A DNA stretch of 64,000 bases from Flammeovirgaceae bacterium (GCA_021298015.1 JAJTGY010000007.1:1-64000); one strand, 5' to 3'. Positions 1-9,457 are shown, counted from the first letter of the stretch. A program made the numbers and translations. Notes: a model not told the origin generated them from the sequence alone.

Positions 1-151
1 ACAACTTAAAATGTTGATTATCAAATCTTTTTCACATGTTTTCTCTAATGGCCGCCATTAGAACTTTTTCCTAATGACAATTCCGGGTTAAACCATAGCG
101 AATGATTCTGTCGTGCCCTCCGGTGATCCGGAGCGGCCGGCAGTTTCTGAT

Positions 152-1222
152 TTAGCGGGCGACTTTTTTCAATGTCTCGCCTCGTTTGACCTTCAATGCC
201 GGAGTTCGCACAAAAGACCGCACAAAATGAATTTGCCGCGGGCGATCGAGGCCTGGCAAGCGGAGTCTGAGTTCCTGTTCCAGTTCAGTTATCATCTCGT
301 TAGACAATGGTTCGCCCTCAACGATCAGACTCACCACCTGGCCAAGCGTGGCGTGTTCAAGACCCGCCACGAAATAGGACCGGCCGGGCAGCGTTGCTTC
401 GATCAGCGGGGCAATTTTTTCTTCCACCATTTCAGGTGTGACTTTGACGCCTCCGCTGTTGATAACATAGTCCCAACGGCCGAGAATTTCGAATTCCGTG
501 GGTGAGTAGACGCGCGCAACATCATGGGTGAAAACGGGCGTGGCCGATAGCGGAGTCGATATCACAAGGCATTCGCGGTCATCAAGCCGCACGTGGATAT
601 CCGGTAGGCAGTGAAACCGGGATTGACGATCGGGGCCATTGAGTCGCTGCAGCGCAATGTGCGTTAAGGTCTCGGTCATGCCGTAGGTGGCATACCAGGC
701 GTTTGGAAGTTCGCTGATCTTGTGCCGGAGAGTTGGTGGCAATGCTGCCCCGCCAATGATGACGGTGCTGATTTGTGCGCTCCGGACCGGATCGTGCAAG
801 AGTTGGTCTACCTGATTGGGCACGAAAGCTGCGAAGTGGGGAAGCAACTCATCTGGAATATTTTCAAGTGGGCGGGTGGAGGGTTCGACTGCGATCAGTT
901 GAAGATTGTTCACGAGTGCCCGCACCATCATCATTTTGCCGGCCACAAAATCCATGGGCAGGCACAAGAGGGCTCGCTGATGGGGAGTTAAATGCAGCGC
1001 GCGCGCGGATGCGCGCGCGCTGAGGATCAGCTGCTCGCGTTTGAATGAAATGGCACCGGGCGCACCTGTACTGCCGGAGGTGTAAAATACAAAATCGGCA
1101 ACACCCGACTCCCATTGCAGCCAGAAGTCGATCAGCTTATTTTCAAAATCACTGACTCCCCGAACACCCGCCTGCACGTCTCGCCAGGAGATCCAACGCC
1201 CGTTGAGCCACACCTGATCCAT
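152..1222 (-). CDS. menE: o-succinylbenzoate--CoA ligase (MenE-type AMP-binding enzyme)
   Basis: Activates o-succinylbenzoate to its CoA thioester with ATP in menaquinone synthesis, in the cytoplasm. The P-loop-like YTSGSTGAPG is at residues 47-56, the A5 motif YGMTET at about 180-185, the hinge region GRWDYVINSGG at about 248-258, and a Lys-rich C-terminus (LKVKRGETLKK) carries the likely catalytic lysine. At 356 residues it is shorter than proteobacterial MenE (about 450) because the N-terminal part of the adenylation domain is reduced, which is common for Bacteroidota forms. The ATG shares one base with the menB stop (TGATG), so it is translationally coupled as the last gene of the men operon. 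Identity rests on both motifs and operon context. Confidence 0.9.
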   Translation of the reverse strand: MDQVWLNGRWISWRDVQAGVRGVSDFENKLIDFWLQWESGVADFVFYTSGSTGAPGAISFKREQLILSARASARALHLTPHQRALLCLPMDFVAGKMMMVRALVNNLQLIAVEPSTRPLENIPDELLPHFAAFVPNQVDQLLHDPVRSAQISTVIIGGAALPPTLRHKISELPNAWYATYGMTETLTHIALQRLNGPDRQSRFHCLPDIHVRLDDRECLVISTPLSATPVFTHDVARVYSPTEFEILGRWDYVINSGGVKVTPEMVEEKIAPLIEATLPGRSYFVAGLEHATLGQVVSLIVEGEPLSNEMITELEQELRLRLPGLDRPRQIHFVRSFVRTPALKVKRGETLKKVAR

Positions 1223-2043
1223 CAGGGGAACTTCGGAAACTTGGAAAAGTCTGGCTCACGTTTTTCCAGGAAGGCATTCTTACCCTCTTTCGCTTCGTCA
1301 CTGAGGTAATACAGAAGGGTCGCATTGCCGGCCAGCTCCTGAATACCGGCTTGTCCGTCCAACTCGGCATTGAAGGCGCATTTGAGCATACGAATGGCGA
1401 GCGGACTCTTTTTCAGAATTTTTCGTGCCCACTCCACGGTAGTCTCCTCGAGTTTTTCCAACGGTACCACTTTGTTTACCAATCCCATCTCCAACGCCTC
1501 CTGGGCATTGTATTGATCGCACAGGTACCAGATTTCGCGGGCCTTCTTTTGACCGACAATGCGGGCCAGGTAGGACGCGCCAAATCCGCCATCAAAGCTG
1601 CCCACCTTGGGGCCGGTTTGGCCGAAGCGAGCATTTTCTGCCGCAATGGTCAGGTCGCACACCACGTGCAAGACGTGACCACCACCAATGGCCCACCCCG
1701 CCACCGAGGCAATCACCGGTTTGGGTATCGAGCGAATGAGTTTTTGCAGATCCAGCACATTCAGGCGAGGCACCGAATCGCTGCCGACATAACCGCCATG
1801 GCCGCGCACACTTTGATCGCCACCACTGCAAAACGCTTTGCCGCCTTCGCCTGTCAGAATGATGACACCGATTTCCGGATCTTCCCGGCAAATCGTCATG
1901 GCATCAATCATTTCCTTTACGGTAAGGGGCGTAAAGGCATTATGCTTTTCCGGGCGGTTAATACTGATTCGCCCGATTCCATCCGATTTTTGAAATAGTA
2001 TTTCCCTGTACTCAATAACCGTTTTCCATTTAGTATGACTCAT
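1222..2043 (-). CDS. menB: 1,4-dihydroxy-2-naphthoyl-CoA synthase (MenB)
   Basis: Crotonase-fold enzyme that closes the naphthalene ring of o-succinylbenzoyl-CoA in menaquinone synthesis. The start chosen is the ATG at 2043 (MSHTKWKTV...), which overlaps the menD stop as ATGA; an upstream in-frame extension to 2094 would lie inside menD. From this start the protein has 273 residues, normal for MenB. Visible signatures are CSGGDQ (about 72-77), the oxyanion-hole region GWAIGGGH (about 116-123) and the MenB-specific [12 protein letters not shown] stretch (about 144-155), followed by [10 protein letters not shown]. The family is unmistakable and distinguishes it from fatty-acid enoyl-CoA hydratases. 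Confidence 0.95.
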   Translation of the reverse strand: MSHTKWKTVIEYREILFQKSDGIGRISINRPEKHNAFTPLTVKEMIDAMTICREDPEIGVIILTGEGGKAFCSGGDQSVRGHGGYVGSDSVPRLNVLDLQKLIRSIPKPVIASVAGWAIGGGHVLHVVCDLTIAAENARFGQTGPKVGSFDGGFGASYLARIVGQKKAREIWYLCDQYNAQEALEMGLVNKVVPLEKLEETTVEWARKILKKSPLAIRMLKCAFNAELDGQAGIQELAGNATLLYYLSDEAKEGKNAFLEKREPDFSKFPKFP

Positions 2044-3734
2044 AGTTTTGACTGAATTTCTTTTTTGAATTCCTGAAACGAAGCAATATTCCATTCCTGG
2101 CTGCTTTCGAACTCCAGCACGGCCGGCTGGGCGGTTGGCTGCAGCAGCTGTTGGATCATGGTTTTCTCATAGTTGACTTCCGTGGCATGTTGATAGGCAT
2201 GCCCATACTCCTCGGCTACTGCGCGCGCCTTTTTTAGTTGACGGGTGACAAAGTATTCTTGTGCTTCGGCCACATCTCCGGGACCATCAATCATGTTGAA
2301 GATGATACCCCCGTGGTTGTTCAATACGATGGTTTTCAATACTGGGTAGGCGTAGTTATGCCAGAAGGCGTTTCGGTCATACAAAAATGCCATATCGCCC
2401 GTCAGCAACACCTGAGGGTTGTCGCTGGTGAGTGCATGGCCCATGGCCGAACTGGTGCAACCATCAATGCCACTGGTGCCCCGGTTGCTGAACAATTCCA
2501 CATCCGCCTGAAGATTCGATAAGCCCAGGTAATTGGCGTAACGCACCACCATGCTGTTGGCCAGGTGTAAGTGGGTGCCAGCCGGCAAAGATGCCAGCGT
2601 GTCGTGCACAACACCGAGTTCATGACGGGTGCCACGCGCCATAAACGAGGCAATGCCTGCGCGTGTTTTAATTTCCCGCGCCTGCCACATCTCACGAAAA
2701 TCCGATCGGGAGGAAGCGTGAAGTTTTTGAAAGAAAAATTCGGGGCTACACCGAATCACCGTGCTCACGGACTGGTAGGGGTCTGCTACTGAACCTGCTT
2801 CCTGAATGTGCCAATGATCGCGGGCAGGATACTTTCGCAAAAAAAGTTTGACCTGTTTCGAAATGATGGACTGGCCAAACGTAATCAGGAGATCGGGCTG
2901 AAGTTGTTTTTTGTCGGCATCGGTTGCCAGGGCGAGAAAGTTATCGGCCAGCCGAATGTTGTCGTCAAGCCCGTGGAGATTGGACAAGATGTCACCGACC
3001 AGCACAGCATTCGACTCTGAGATAAACTTACCCAACGACTGTCGAAGGCGGCCATTCAGTGACTGCTGGCCCGCCACGATCAATACACGCTCGTATTGTC
3101 TGATGTCATCGCGCAAGGCCGCAATTTGTGTGTCGTCAAGTTGATAGGAGGGTGGCCAATGCTTTTGGACCCTCACTGGGGCACGTGGGTGGGCTGTTTC
3201 ATTTTTGGCGGGATATAAAGGCTCCCGCAACGGTACATTTACGTGAACAGGCCCGGCCGGCAGGTCGGTTGTCAGCGCCAGCGCTTCGTTGATCGATCGG
3301 TTGATCATCCAACGCGCGTCAGTGTGCTCGTAATCCGCTGGCAGCGAAAATGATTTTTTCACATGGCGACCATACACGGACTCCTGGTAAATGGTTTGGC
3401 CGTCTTGCTGGGCCGTCCATTCAGCCGGGCGATCGGCTGTAAGCACCAGAAGCGGTACCTGTTGAAAGAAAGCTTCTGAGATGGCGGGTGAAAAGTTCAG
3501 GGCAGCCGTGCCGGAGGTGCAAATCAACACCACCGGTTGTCGGGTATGACGGGCCATGCCCAAGGCAATGTAGGCCGCGCTGCGTTCGTCCGGGAAAATA
3601 CGCGTTTGAAAGCCGCCATGACGCACGAAAGCCAGGGTAAGTGGCGCGCTTCGCGATCCCGGACTGATGACGACTTCCCGAACGCCCCAACGCGCACACA
3701 CTTCCGCAATATCGTAAATGGGCTGAAGGCGCAA
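2040..3734 (-). CDS. menD: SEPHCHC synthase (MenD)
   Basis: Thiamine-diphosphate enzyme that joins isochorismate and 2-oxoglutarate to give SEPHCHC, the first committed step of menaquinone synthesis. Full length at 564 residues. The N-terminus has [11 protein letters not shown] (about 23-33), the ThDP-activating glutamate in [11 protein letters not shown] (49-59), and CTSGTAALN (72-80). The C-terminal half carries the Mg/ThDP-binding GD...N type segment ([13 protein letters not shown], then [10 protein letters not shown]). The start is TTG, two bases after the menF stop; no better ATG lies nearby and the family N-terminus begins here. Third gene of the hotdog-menF-menD-menB-menE operon. Confidence 0.95.
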   Translation of the reverse strand: MRLQPIYDIAEVCARWGVREVVISPGSRSAPLTLAFVRHGGFQTRIFPDERSAAYIALGMARHTRQPVVLICTSGTAALNFSPAISEAFFQQVPLLVLTADRPAEWTAQQDGQTIYQESVYGRHVKKSFSLPADYEHTDARWMINRSINEALALTTDLPAGPVHVNVPLREPLYPAKNETAHPRAPVRVQKHWPPSYQLDDTQIAALRDDIRQYERVLIVAGQQSLNGRLRQSLGKFISESNAVLVGDILSNLHGLDDNIRLADNFLALATDADKKQLQPDLLITFGQSIISKQVKLFLRKYPARDHWHIQEAGSVADPYQSVSTVIRCSPEFFFQKLHASSRSDFREMWQAREIKTRAGIASFMARGTRHELGVVHDTLASLPAGTHLHLANSMVVRYANYLGLSNLQADVELFSNRGTSGIDGCTSSAMGHALTSDNPQVLLTGDMAFLYDRNAFWHNYAYPVLKTIVLNNHGGIIFNMIDGPGDVAEAQEYFVTRQLKKARAVAEEYGHAYQHATEVNYEKTMIQQLLQPTAQPAVLEFESSQEWNIASFQEFKKEIQSKL

Positions 3735-3736
3735 GC

Positions 3737-4918
3737 TCAGGATTGAATTACGTTAAGCAAGGTGTTCATCTTCCATACCGTCTCTTTCCACTCGGCTTCC
3801 GGGTTGGAGTCGCGTGTTACACCGGCTCCGGCAAACAACGTGGCTGATTTCTCCGAAACCTTCATGCACCGCAGGTTGACAAAGAGATTGGTTTCGCTGT
3901 CAATATTGACGGGCCCCCAATATCCGCCATACAGTTCCCGGTTCATACCTTCCCGTTCGGCCAGAAAATGCAGGGCCTCCGTCAGCGGCATACCACATAC
4001 AGCCGATGTGGGGTGAAGCAGGTTGAGCATGACTGAGGCCAGCTGGGGAAAGTTGATGGCGCGGGTGTCAACTGTGAACTCCGTCTTCAAATGCAGCAGG
4101 TTGCCCGCCTGCACCGTTCGGGGTCCGTGTTCATCAAACTCACGAACGCGGATCTTTTTGAAGCAGTTGATGATGTAACGGCCGACCATCGCTTGCTCCT
4201 CAATTTCTTTTTGGGTCCAGGCTACGGTCTTCAAATCGGTGCCGGCATCAAACGGCTTGGTGCCAGCCAATGCTACTGTTTTAAACTGATCGTTGCCATC
4301 CTGACGGATCAGGAGTTCGGGTGTGGCTCCAACCCAGGTTCCGGTTTCGGGCGTTGAGCACAGGGTGACTAATGCATGGGGGTACCGCTCGGCCAATCTG
4401 AAAAAGACAGCGGGCCAATCTTGCGGAGCCGAAAAATGAATTACCTGTTTTCGGGCCGGCACCACTTTTTCAAGATTACCGGATTTGATTTGCTCGACAC
4501 CGGCTGCCACGAGTGCCGGATAATCTTCGCGTGGGTGCGGGTGGGGTTTATGAAAGTGAAGGAACATCGTGGATGTCGGCTCGCCTTCCTCATCGGTGGG
4601 CATATCTTTTTTCTCCCACCCCAACTGACCCTTCACCTGAAGTTCTTCACGGGTGAAACGGTACAGGTAGTCGGCCTCCAGAAAGTATTTGGGCTGATGG
4701 GGAAGAAACGGTGCAATGGCAAATCCGGGCCGGGCGCTTTCAACGTCAAGTGTCGCCAGCTGCCGTGGGCCAGTTTCGGAAACCAGCAGAAACACGTCTT
4801 GAGTGTGGGGCATTCGCCACATTGAAAACGAGTTTCGATCCTGGCTCAGTTGGCCAAGCACCTGCGTAATCATCCGTTGCTGATGATATTGGCGCTGCTG
4901 AACTTCCGTCACCTTCAT
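3737..4918 (-). CDS. menF: isochorismate synthase (MenF/EntC family)
   Basis: Chorismate-binding enzyme converting chorismate to isochorismate for menaquinone synthesis. It has 393 residues with the usual motifs: KVVPARK (151-157), GATPELL (197-203), AGTKP (219-222 region), EIEEQ (238-242), HPTSAVCGMP (302-311), YGGYWGP (330-336) and GAGVTRDSNPEAEW (364-377). The menD neighbour favours the menaquinone role over a siderophore role, since no DHB genes are present. ATG start overlaps the preceding thioesterase stop by four bases (ATGA), so it is coupled to it. Confidence 0.93.
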   Translation of the reverse strand: MKVTEVQQRQYHQQRMITQVLGQLSQDRNSFSMWRMPHTQDVFLLVSETGPRQLATLDVESARPGFAIAPFLPHQPKYFLEADYLYRFTREELQVKGQLGWEKKDMPTDEEGEPTSTMFLHFHKPHPHPREDYPALVAAGVEQIKSGNLEKVVPARKQVIHFSAPQDWPAVFFRLAERYPHALVTLCSTPETGTWVGATPELLIRQDGNDQFKTVALAGTKPFDAGTDLKTVAWTQKEIEEQAMVGRYIINCFKKIRVREFDEHGPRTVQAGNLLHLKTEFTVDTRAINFPQLASVMLNLLHPTSAVCGMPLTEALHFLAEREGMNRELYGGYWGPVNIDSETNLFVNLRCMKVSEKSATLFAGAGVTRDSNPEAEWKETVWKMNTLLNVIQS

Positions 4919-5340
4919 CGTTTGTCGATTATAGCCATCGTGATCCGGCTAATACACACCAGATCACCCGATTCATTTGCAATTTTAATTTCCCACACAT
5001 GCGTTCTCTTGCCGATGTGAATCGGGCGCGCGGTGCCGACAACAAATCCTTCGCGCACACTCTTGATGTGATTGGCGTTGATTTCAAGCCCCACGCAGGC
5101 CTGTATCTTGTTATCGATACAGCAATTGGCGGCTACGCTTCCCAGTGTTTCTGCCAACGCCACCGAAGCACCTCCATGTAACAACCCCATGGGCTGCCGG
5201 GTTCTGCCATCTACCGGCATTTTGGCACGAATAAAATCCTGTCCAAGTTCGACAAACTCAATGCCGAGATGTTCCACCAGAGTGCCGGGTGACAGGCGCT
5301 GGATGGTTTGAAGGGTTACGTCTAGATTAAAAATGGGCAT
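4915..5340 (-). CDS. hotdog-fold thioesterase, probable DHNA-CoA thioesterase
   Basis: A 141-residue PaaI/YdiI-like hotdog protein. HGG at 55-57 and Glu64 in LAETLGS match the helix-proximal catalytic glutamate of the YdiI/MenI group. As the first gene of the men operon it most likely hydrolyses 1,4-dihydroxy-2-naphthoyl-CoA, the step between MenB and MenA; that substrate is inferred from context. It could instead be a general acyl-CoA thioesterase. Start ATG at 5340. The 62 bp in front of it are shared with a divergent promoter for the next gene. Confidence 0.85.
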   Translation of the reverse strand: MPIFNLDVTLQTIQRLSPGTLVEHLGIEFVELGQDFIRAKMPVDGRTRQPMGLLHGGASVALAETLGSVAANCCIDNKIQACVGLEINANHIKSVREGFVVGTARPIHIGKRTHVWEIKIANESGDLVCISRITMAIIDKR

Positions 5341-5376
5341 TCAGGTCGTCCACCGCTCATATAACAGTGAAATCTC

Positions 5377-5384
5377 TATTTTTG
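5377..5384 (+). promoter_or_regulatory. Bacteroidota -7 promoter element for the histidine phosphatase gene
   Basis: TATTTTTG matches the Bacteroidota sigma-ABfrA -7 consensus TAnnTTTG. Its position implies a transcript start near 5390, which argues for the TTG start at 5403 of the following gene. No clear -33 TTTG is seen at the expected spacing. Confidence 0.55.
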
Positions 5385-5402
5385 CGGGCAAATTATAAGA
5401 TT

Positions 5403-6068
5403 TTGGTCAAAAATTTATACCTCATCCGACACGGACAGACCGAATTCAACAAGCAGGGAATCGTGCAGGGCTGTGGGGTTAACTCCGACCTGAATGATGA
5501 GGGGCGGGCACAGGCCAGTGCTTTCTTTGAGGCTTATCGCCACGTTTCGTTTGACAAAGTTTATACCTCGGCTTTAAAGCGTTCTCAGCAATCGGTGGAG
5601 CTGTTTGTCAGGCAGGGTGTGCCCTTTGAACCTTTGGCGGGGTTGAATGAGATCAGTTGGGGAACGAACGAAGGCAAACGGATAACGCCTGACGAAGACG
5701 CATACTACCATTGGATGTTGCAGCAGTGGCAACTGGGCCATGTGGAACACCGCATTGAGGGGGGCGAGAGTCCGCTCGATGTGGCGCTGCGTCAACGTGA
5801 AGCTCTGGATCTCATTCTTTCGCGCACACATGAGCAAAACGTGCTCATCTGCATGCACGGTCGTGCCCTTCGGATTTTGCTTTGTCAGTTGTTGCGTTAC
5901 CCGCTTCGTAGTATGGACATGTTTGAGCACCAGAATCTGGGGCTCTACCAGGTTACCTATTCGGGTTCCATGTTCTCCGTGGTCAGGTACAATGACGGTT
6001 CACATTTGCAGCGACTTGAAAGTAGTCGCGTGCCAGACCCGGCTCTTACGCTAATTTCTTCGCTTTGA
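5403..6068 (+). CDS. histidine phosphatase family protein (phosphoglycerate-mutase-like)
   Basis: Cytoplasmic phosphatase of the histidine acid/PGM branch. The RHG signature (LIRHGQTEFN) lies right at the N-terminus and the second catalytic histidine is in CMHGRALRIL. Substrate cannot be told; related proteins act on phosphosugars, alpha-ribazole phosphate or nucleotides. The frame is open from a GTG at 5367, but a -7 promoter element overlaps that stretch, so TTG 5403 just before the RHG motif is preferred; the start is uncertain. It is transcribed divergently from the men operon and ends convergently, overlapping the TPR gene by 23 bp. Confidence 0.85.
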   Translation: MVKNLYLIRHGQTEFNKQGIVQGCGVNSDLNDEGRAQASAFFEAYRHVSFDKVYTSALKRSQQSVELFVRQGVPFEPLAGLNEISWGTNEGKRITPDEDAYYHWMLQQWQLGHVEHRIEGGESPLDVALRQREALDLILSRTHEQNVLICMHGRALRILLCQLLRYPLRSMDMFEHQNLGLYQVTYSGSMFSVVRYNDGSHLQRLESSRVPDPALTLISSL

Positions 6069-7554
6069 GTGTCTCCAGCGCTGACCGGGCTTTTCCATCA
6101 ATGCTGGTTTTGTATTCGTGCTTCTTGTAGGCAAGGGCCCGGTTGAAATAGGTTTCAGCATCGGCAAAACGCTTTTCATCCATGCAGATGTAACCCATTT
6201 GCAGCGATGCATTGGCCGCAAAGTACCACGGTTGCTGACCTGCCATCGAGATGGTTTGATCATACAAAACCTTTGCTCCGGCCAGGTTGCCGGTGCGGTG
6301 TTCGAGCCGTGCTTTACGGTAATAATATTCCGCCTGTTCTTTCAGTGATGTAAGGTCGGAAAGCTTGATCTGATCAATCAGTTTCCGGGCTTCGGTGTAG
6401 TAACCACCATCGGTTGCCAGTCGCACCTTAGCCAATTTGGCATTCGGCAGTCGACCTTCTTCCAATTGCGCGGCCGCCACACGATCGGGCTCGGCCACGC
6501 TGCGCCCGGTTTTTCGGGCCTTCTGGAAGTAACGTTTGGCGTGATCAGTATTTCCGTTGAGCCAGTGAGCAAGTGAAATCTTATAGTAGGCATCTTTCTT
6601 GAAATTTTCGCTCCGGTAGGCAGCCGCAAACCGGAGGTAATGCGAAATAGCGCGGTCATATTCTCCTTTCTGCAGAAGAATTTCGGCATGGAGATAATCA
6701 ATGTAATGCAGCGGTAATCCGCTGGTTTGCTGATCCAGCGTTTTGATGAACCCGAGTGCCTCTTCGCTTCGAGCATCTTTCATCAGTAGGTTGGTACCCA
6801 GGAAGAGGAGAAGTTTGTTTTCCGGTTGTTGTTGAAGGCTGGCCAGGATGCCCTGAATGGCCTCGGGGAATTGCTGGTTGATCAGTCCTTTGATGGTGTA
6901 ATACAATATTCCGGCTTCCACACTGAGTGAGGATGCGGATGCCCTCAGCTCGTTGAGCTGCTTTTGACCAACCGTTACCGATCCGCGCATACCCAGCAGC
7001 GCAATAAACCAGTGGTATTTGTCGGGCACCGTGCCCACCATTACCTGAATAACCCCGCTGGTCTTTTTAAGCGGAACACAATCAGGATATTTCTTCAGAC
7101 CGTCCTGCACCAGGTTATAGGCTTTTCGGATCGCAAACACGGCATTTACCTCCTGATTGAGGTTTAGCAGGCTGAAGCCCCGCTGCAGGTGTAACTCGGC
7201 TTGCAGGAACAGCGCGTCTGGCGAGTTGTTCATCGCTTCCAACCGTTGAAGCCGCTCTTTGAAACGCTTGTCGATGATATCAAACTTCGCGGCATCTTCG
7301 CTGATCAGCACATCAAGTGTTTCGCTGAAGCTAAGCAGGTAGATTTGATACAGTTCCTCACCCCGTGCAGGCGGCCGGCTTAGTAGTTCCTGGGCTTCCC
7401 GGGTATGTAGGTTAAGGATGAGTTGATGAATGTGTTGGAGACCGGGACTGAATTTCCAGGACAGACCCTGTGACCAACCGGCCATGGCGGCCAACAAAAA
7501 AAGGCAAGTGAGTACACTTGCCTTTTTTACGAAATATGGTTTTGTGCTATCCAA
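6046..7554 (-). CDS. secreted/periplasmic tetratricopeptide-repeat protein
   Basis: A 502-residue protein with a clear signal peptide (KK, hydrophobic core, cleavage near WSQG at residues 27-30), followed by helical repeats. Recognisable TPR-type units are in the C-terminal half (for example around EYDRAISHYLRFAAAYR, and the last repeat RFADAETYFNRALAYKK). No enzymatic motif is seen; a scaffold or assembly role is the usual guess. The start is TTG, overlapping the stop of the upstream coiled-coil gene by 8 bp. Oddly, the signal-peptide codons coincide with a perfect terminator-like hairpin (7496-7528), so expression may depend on read-through. Confidence 0.8.
   Translation of the reverse strand: MDSTKPYFVKKASVLTCLFLLAAMAGWSQGLSWKFSPGLQHIHQLILNLHTREAQELLSRPPARGEELYQIYLLSFSETLDVLISEDAAKFDIIDKRFKERLQRLEAMNNSPDALFLQAELHLQRGFSLLNLNQEVNAVFAIRKAYNLVQDGLKKYPDCVPLKKTSGVIQVMVGTVPDKYHWFIALLGMRGSVTVGQKQLNELRASASSLSVEAGILYYTIKGLINQQFPEAIQGILASLQQQPENKLLLFLGTNLLMKDARSEEALGFIKTLDQQTSGLPLHYIDYLHAEILLQKGEYDRAISHYLRFAAAYRSENFKKDAYYKISLAHWLNGNTDHAKRYFQKARKTGRSVAEPDRVAAAQLEEGRLPNAKLAKVRLATDGGYYTEARKLIDQIKLSDLTSLKEQAEYYYRKARLEHRTGNLAGAKVLYDQTISMAGQQPWYFAANASLQMGYICMDEKRFADAETYFNRALAYKKHEYKTSIDGKARSALETLKAKKLA
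7496..7529 (-). terminator. Rho-independent-type hairpin inside the TPR gene's signal-peptide codons
   Basis: On the minus strand GGCAAGTG-tact-CACTTGCC forms an 8-bp perfect stem preceded by six A and followed by seven T. It begins about 19 nt after the stop codon of the coiled-coil gene (7547), the place expected for its terminator, yet these bases also encode KKASVLTCLFLL of the next protein. It could act as terminator, attenuator, or both. Confidence 0.7.
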
Positions 7555-8335
7555 CCTTTTTGCGTTTTACCGGGGCGCCCTTTTTTACCCTTGCCTCCTC
7601 ATCGACAATAACGTCTTCCACCCCCGCCAGGATACGCCCGGAGTGCTCATCTATCACAATTTTTTTCTTTTCCCGAATCTCGGCAATCTTTTGGGGCGGG
7701 ATAATGATGTTGCAACCTTGTGCCGCACCGCGCACTACGCTAACCACGGCCAAACCGTTGGAGAGGCTGCCGCGCAAACGCTCGTAGTATTTCAGGAACT
7801 TGCCTTCGATCTTTTTGGCTGCCTTTTCACGCTCGGCCAGCAATCGCTTTTCTTCCTCTTCGCTTTCGCCCAACAGGTTTTGAAGTTCTTTCTTCTTGTT
7901 TTCCAGATCTTCCGCGCGTTCTTTGATCAAGGCTTCGATCTTGGTGATTTCGTCCTTCTTCAGTTCGATTTTTTCCTTGGCTTCCTTGATGCGTTTTTCG
8001 CAAATCTGAACTTCCAATTCCTGCAATTCGATTTCTTTGCTGATGGCGTCAAACTCGCGGTTATTCTTCACGTTCTTCTGCTGGTCGTTATACTTCTTCA
8101 CCAGCTTTTCCGCTTCCTTAATGCCCTCTTTGTTCTTTTTGATGGCATCTTCTAACTCCTTTTGGTCAGCCTCGAAACGCGCCATCCGGGTTTTATACCC
8201 TTCCAGTTCGTCCTCCAGGTCTTGTACCTCATCGGGCAGGTCGCCCCGAAGCTTCTTTAATTCGTCCAGGCTAGAGTCTATGCTTTGAAGTTTTACGAGT
8301 GCTTCGAGTTTTTGTGCAACTGTCTGATTTTCCAT
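7547..8335 (-). CDS. coiled-coil protein of the C4-type zinc-ribbon (CT398/HP0958-like) family, ribbon degenerate
   Basis: A 262-residue protein, almost entirely charged coiled coil from about 10 to 185, then the conserved C-terminal domain. In the family this domain is a zinc ribbon with CxxC followed by CEHCGR. Here the matching positions read AAQGC and DEHSGR: three of the four zinc cysteines are replaced, while flanking residues (IIIPPQKIAEIR, GRIL) are conserved. Zinc binding is therefore unlikely although the fold may persist. It sits 3 bp after the Nif3-like gene, a pairing common in Bacteroidota. Molecular role unknown; relatives bind RNA or act as chaperone-like factors. Confidence 0.85.
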   Translation of the reverse strand: MENQTVAQKLEALVKLQSIDSSLDELKKLRGDLPDEVQDLEDELEGYKTRMARFEADQKELEDAIKKNKEGIKEAEKLVKKYNDQQKNVKNNREFDAISKEIELQELEVQICEKRIKEAKEKIELKKDEITKIEALIKERAEDLENKKKELQNLLGESEEEEKRLLAEREKAAKKIEGKFLKYYERLRGSLSNGLAVVSVVRGAAQGCNIIIPPQKIAEIREKKKIVIDEHSGRILAGVEDVIVDEEARVKKGAPVKRKKVG

Positions 8336-8338
8336 TAG

Positions 8339-9442
8339 TTAAAAGTAACTTATTGGGTTCGTATCGATTTTCGAAAAATTGACTGCAAAAGTAGAGAATT
8401 TTTCCTTCAAAACCTTGGCCAGAAGCTCCTTCGTAAACTGCTCACTTTCGTAGTGCCCGATGTCCGCAATCATGATTTTCTGCTCAGAATCGAAGAATTC
8501 ATGGTATTTGAAATCGGCTGTTACCAGCACCTGTGCACCTTCCGCTATGGCCCGTGGAAGCAGGAAGCTGCCGGCCCCTCCGCAAACGGCCACCCGCTCG
8601 ATGGCTTTCGGTGGCGGAGCGGTATACCGGATTACCGGGGTTTTCATATTGTTTTTCAACGAGGTCAGGAACTGTTTGGGTTCCAGGGGCTGGGGCAATT
8701 CACCCACCAGGCCGGCACCTACATCCGGATTGACGTTGTCGATCAGTTGATAGTAATAAGCTACTTCTTCATATGGGTGACTGCTGCGAAGTGCGGCCAG
8801 AACATTGTCTTTGTTTTGCCGGGGGAACACAATTTCAATCCGGATTTCGTCAACCTGTTCCAACTCACCCCGCTGGCCCAGGTGGGGGTTGGCGTTTTCG
8901 TTGGGTCGGAAATACCCTTGCCCGGCCACGCGAAAACTGCAGTATTCATAGTTGCCGATTTGGCCGGCACCGGCCTGATGCAAAGCATCCACCACCGGAC
9001 CTTCGTGTGTGCGGGGTACAAAGGTCACTAACTTGGCCAGCGTACCGGGGCGCGGTGCCAATACGCGGGCGTTAACAAGCCCCAACCGGTTAGCTATCTC
9101 ATGATTAACACCCGTGCGCACGTGATCCAGATTGGTATGCAGGGCATAGATCGCGATGTCGTTTTTGATTGCACGGATGACGGCACGTTCCACATAGTTT
9201 CGGCCGGTAAGTCGCTTCAGGCCCCGAAACACGATCGGGTGATGCGCCACGATCAGATTGCAGCGGCTGGCCATGGCTTCCTCAATCACATTTTCTGTAC
9301 AGTCCAGCGTGGTCAGTATGCCGGTAACCGGCCACTGACTGTTTCCGGTGATCAAGCCGCTGTTGTCATACTCCTCCTGGTAGGCGGGGGGTGCCCATTG
9401 TTCGAGGTGCCGAACCACGTCCTGTATCTGTTGTGAATCCAT
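8339..9442 (-). CDS. Nif3-like dinuclear metal centre protein (YqfO family)
   Basis: A 367-residue Nif3/DUF34 protein. Metal-ligand motifs are visible: AHHPIVF, ALHTNLDH near 100, and DIGHYESE near the C-terminus. The middle insertion (about 130-235, containing HPYEEVAYYY) is the extra domain of the long YqfO form. The family is proposed to act as a metal chaperone or a GTP cyclohydrolase-like enzyme; no function can be assigned here. ATG start at 9442. First gene of a minus-strand group with the coiled-coil gene; the divergent lpxK begins 42 bp away. Confidence 0.92.
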   Translation of the reverse strand: MDSQQIQDVVRHLEQWAPPAYQEEYDNSGLITGNSQWPVTGILTTLDCTENVIEEAMASRCNLIVAHHPIVFRGLKRLTGRNYVERAVIRAIKNDIAIYALHTNLDHVRTGVNHEIANRLGLVNARVLAPRPGTLAKLVTFVPRTHEGPVVDALHQAGAGQIGNYEYCSFRVAGQGYFRPNENANPHLGQRGELEQVDEIRIEIVFPRQNKDNVLAALRSSHPYEEVAYYYQLIDNVNPDVGAGLVGELPQPLEPKQFLTSLKNNMKTPVIRYTAPPPKAIERVAVCGGAGSFLLPRAIAEGAQVLVTADFKYHEFFDSEQKIMIADIGHYESEQFTKELLAKVLKEKFSTFAVNFSKIDTNPISYF

Positions 9443-9449
9443 GAATGTG

Positions 9450-9457
9450 TAGTTTTG
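9450..9457 (+). promoter_or_regulatory. Bacteroidota -7 promoter element for lpxK
   Basis: TAGTTTTG fits TAnnTTTG and lies 28 bp before the ATG at 9485. It overlaps the only upstream alternative start (TTG 9455), supporting the ATG. Confidence 0.5.

Noticed and set aside
45..61. CTAATGGC-C-GCCATTAG palindrome left of menE
   Set aside because: Perfect 8-bp arms, but isolated, without a promoter or T-run; nothing supports an operator or terminator.
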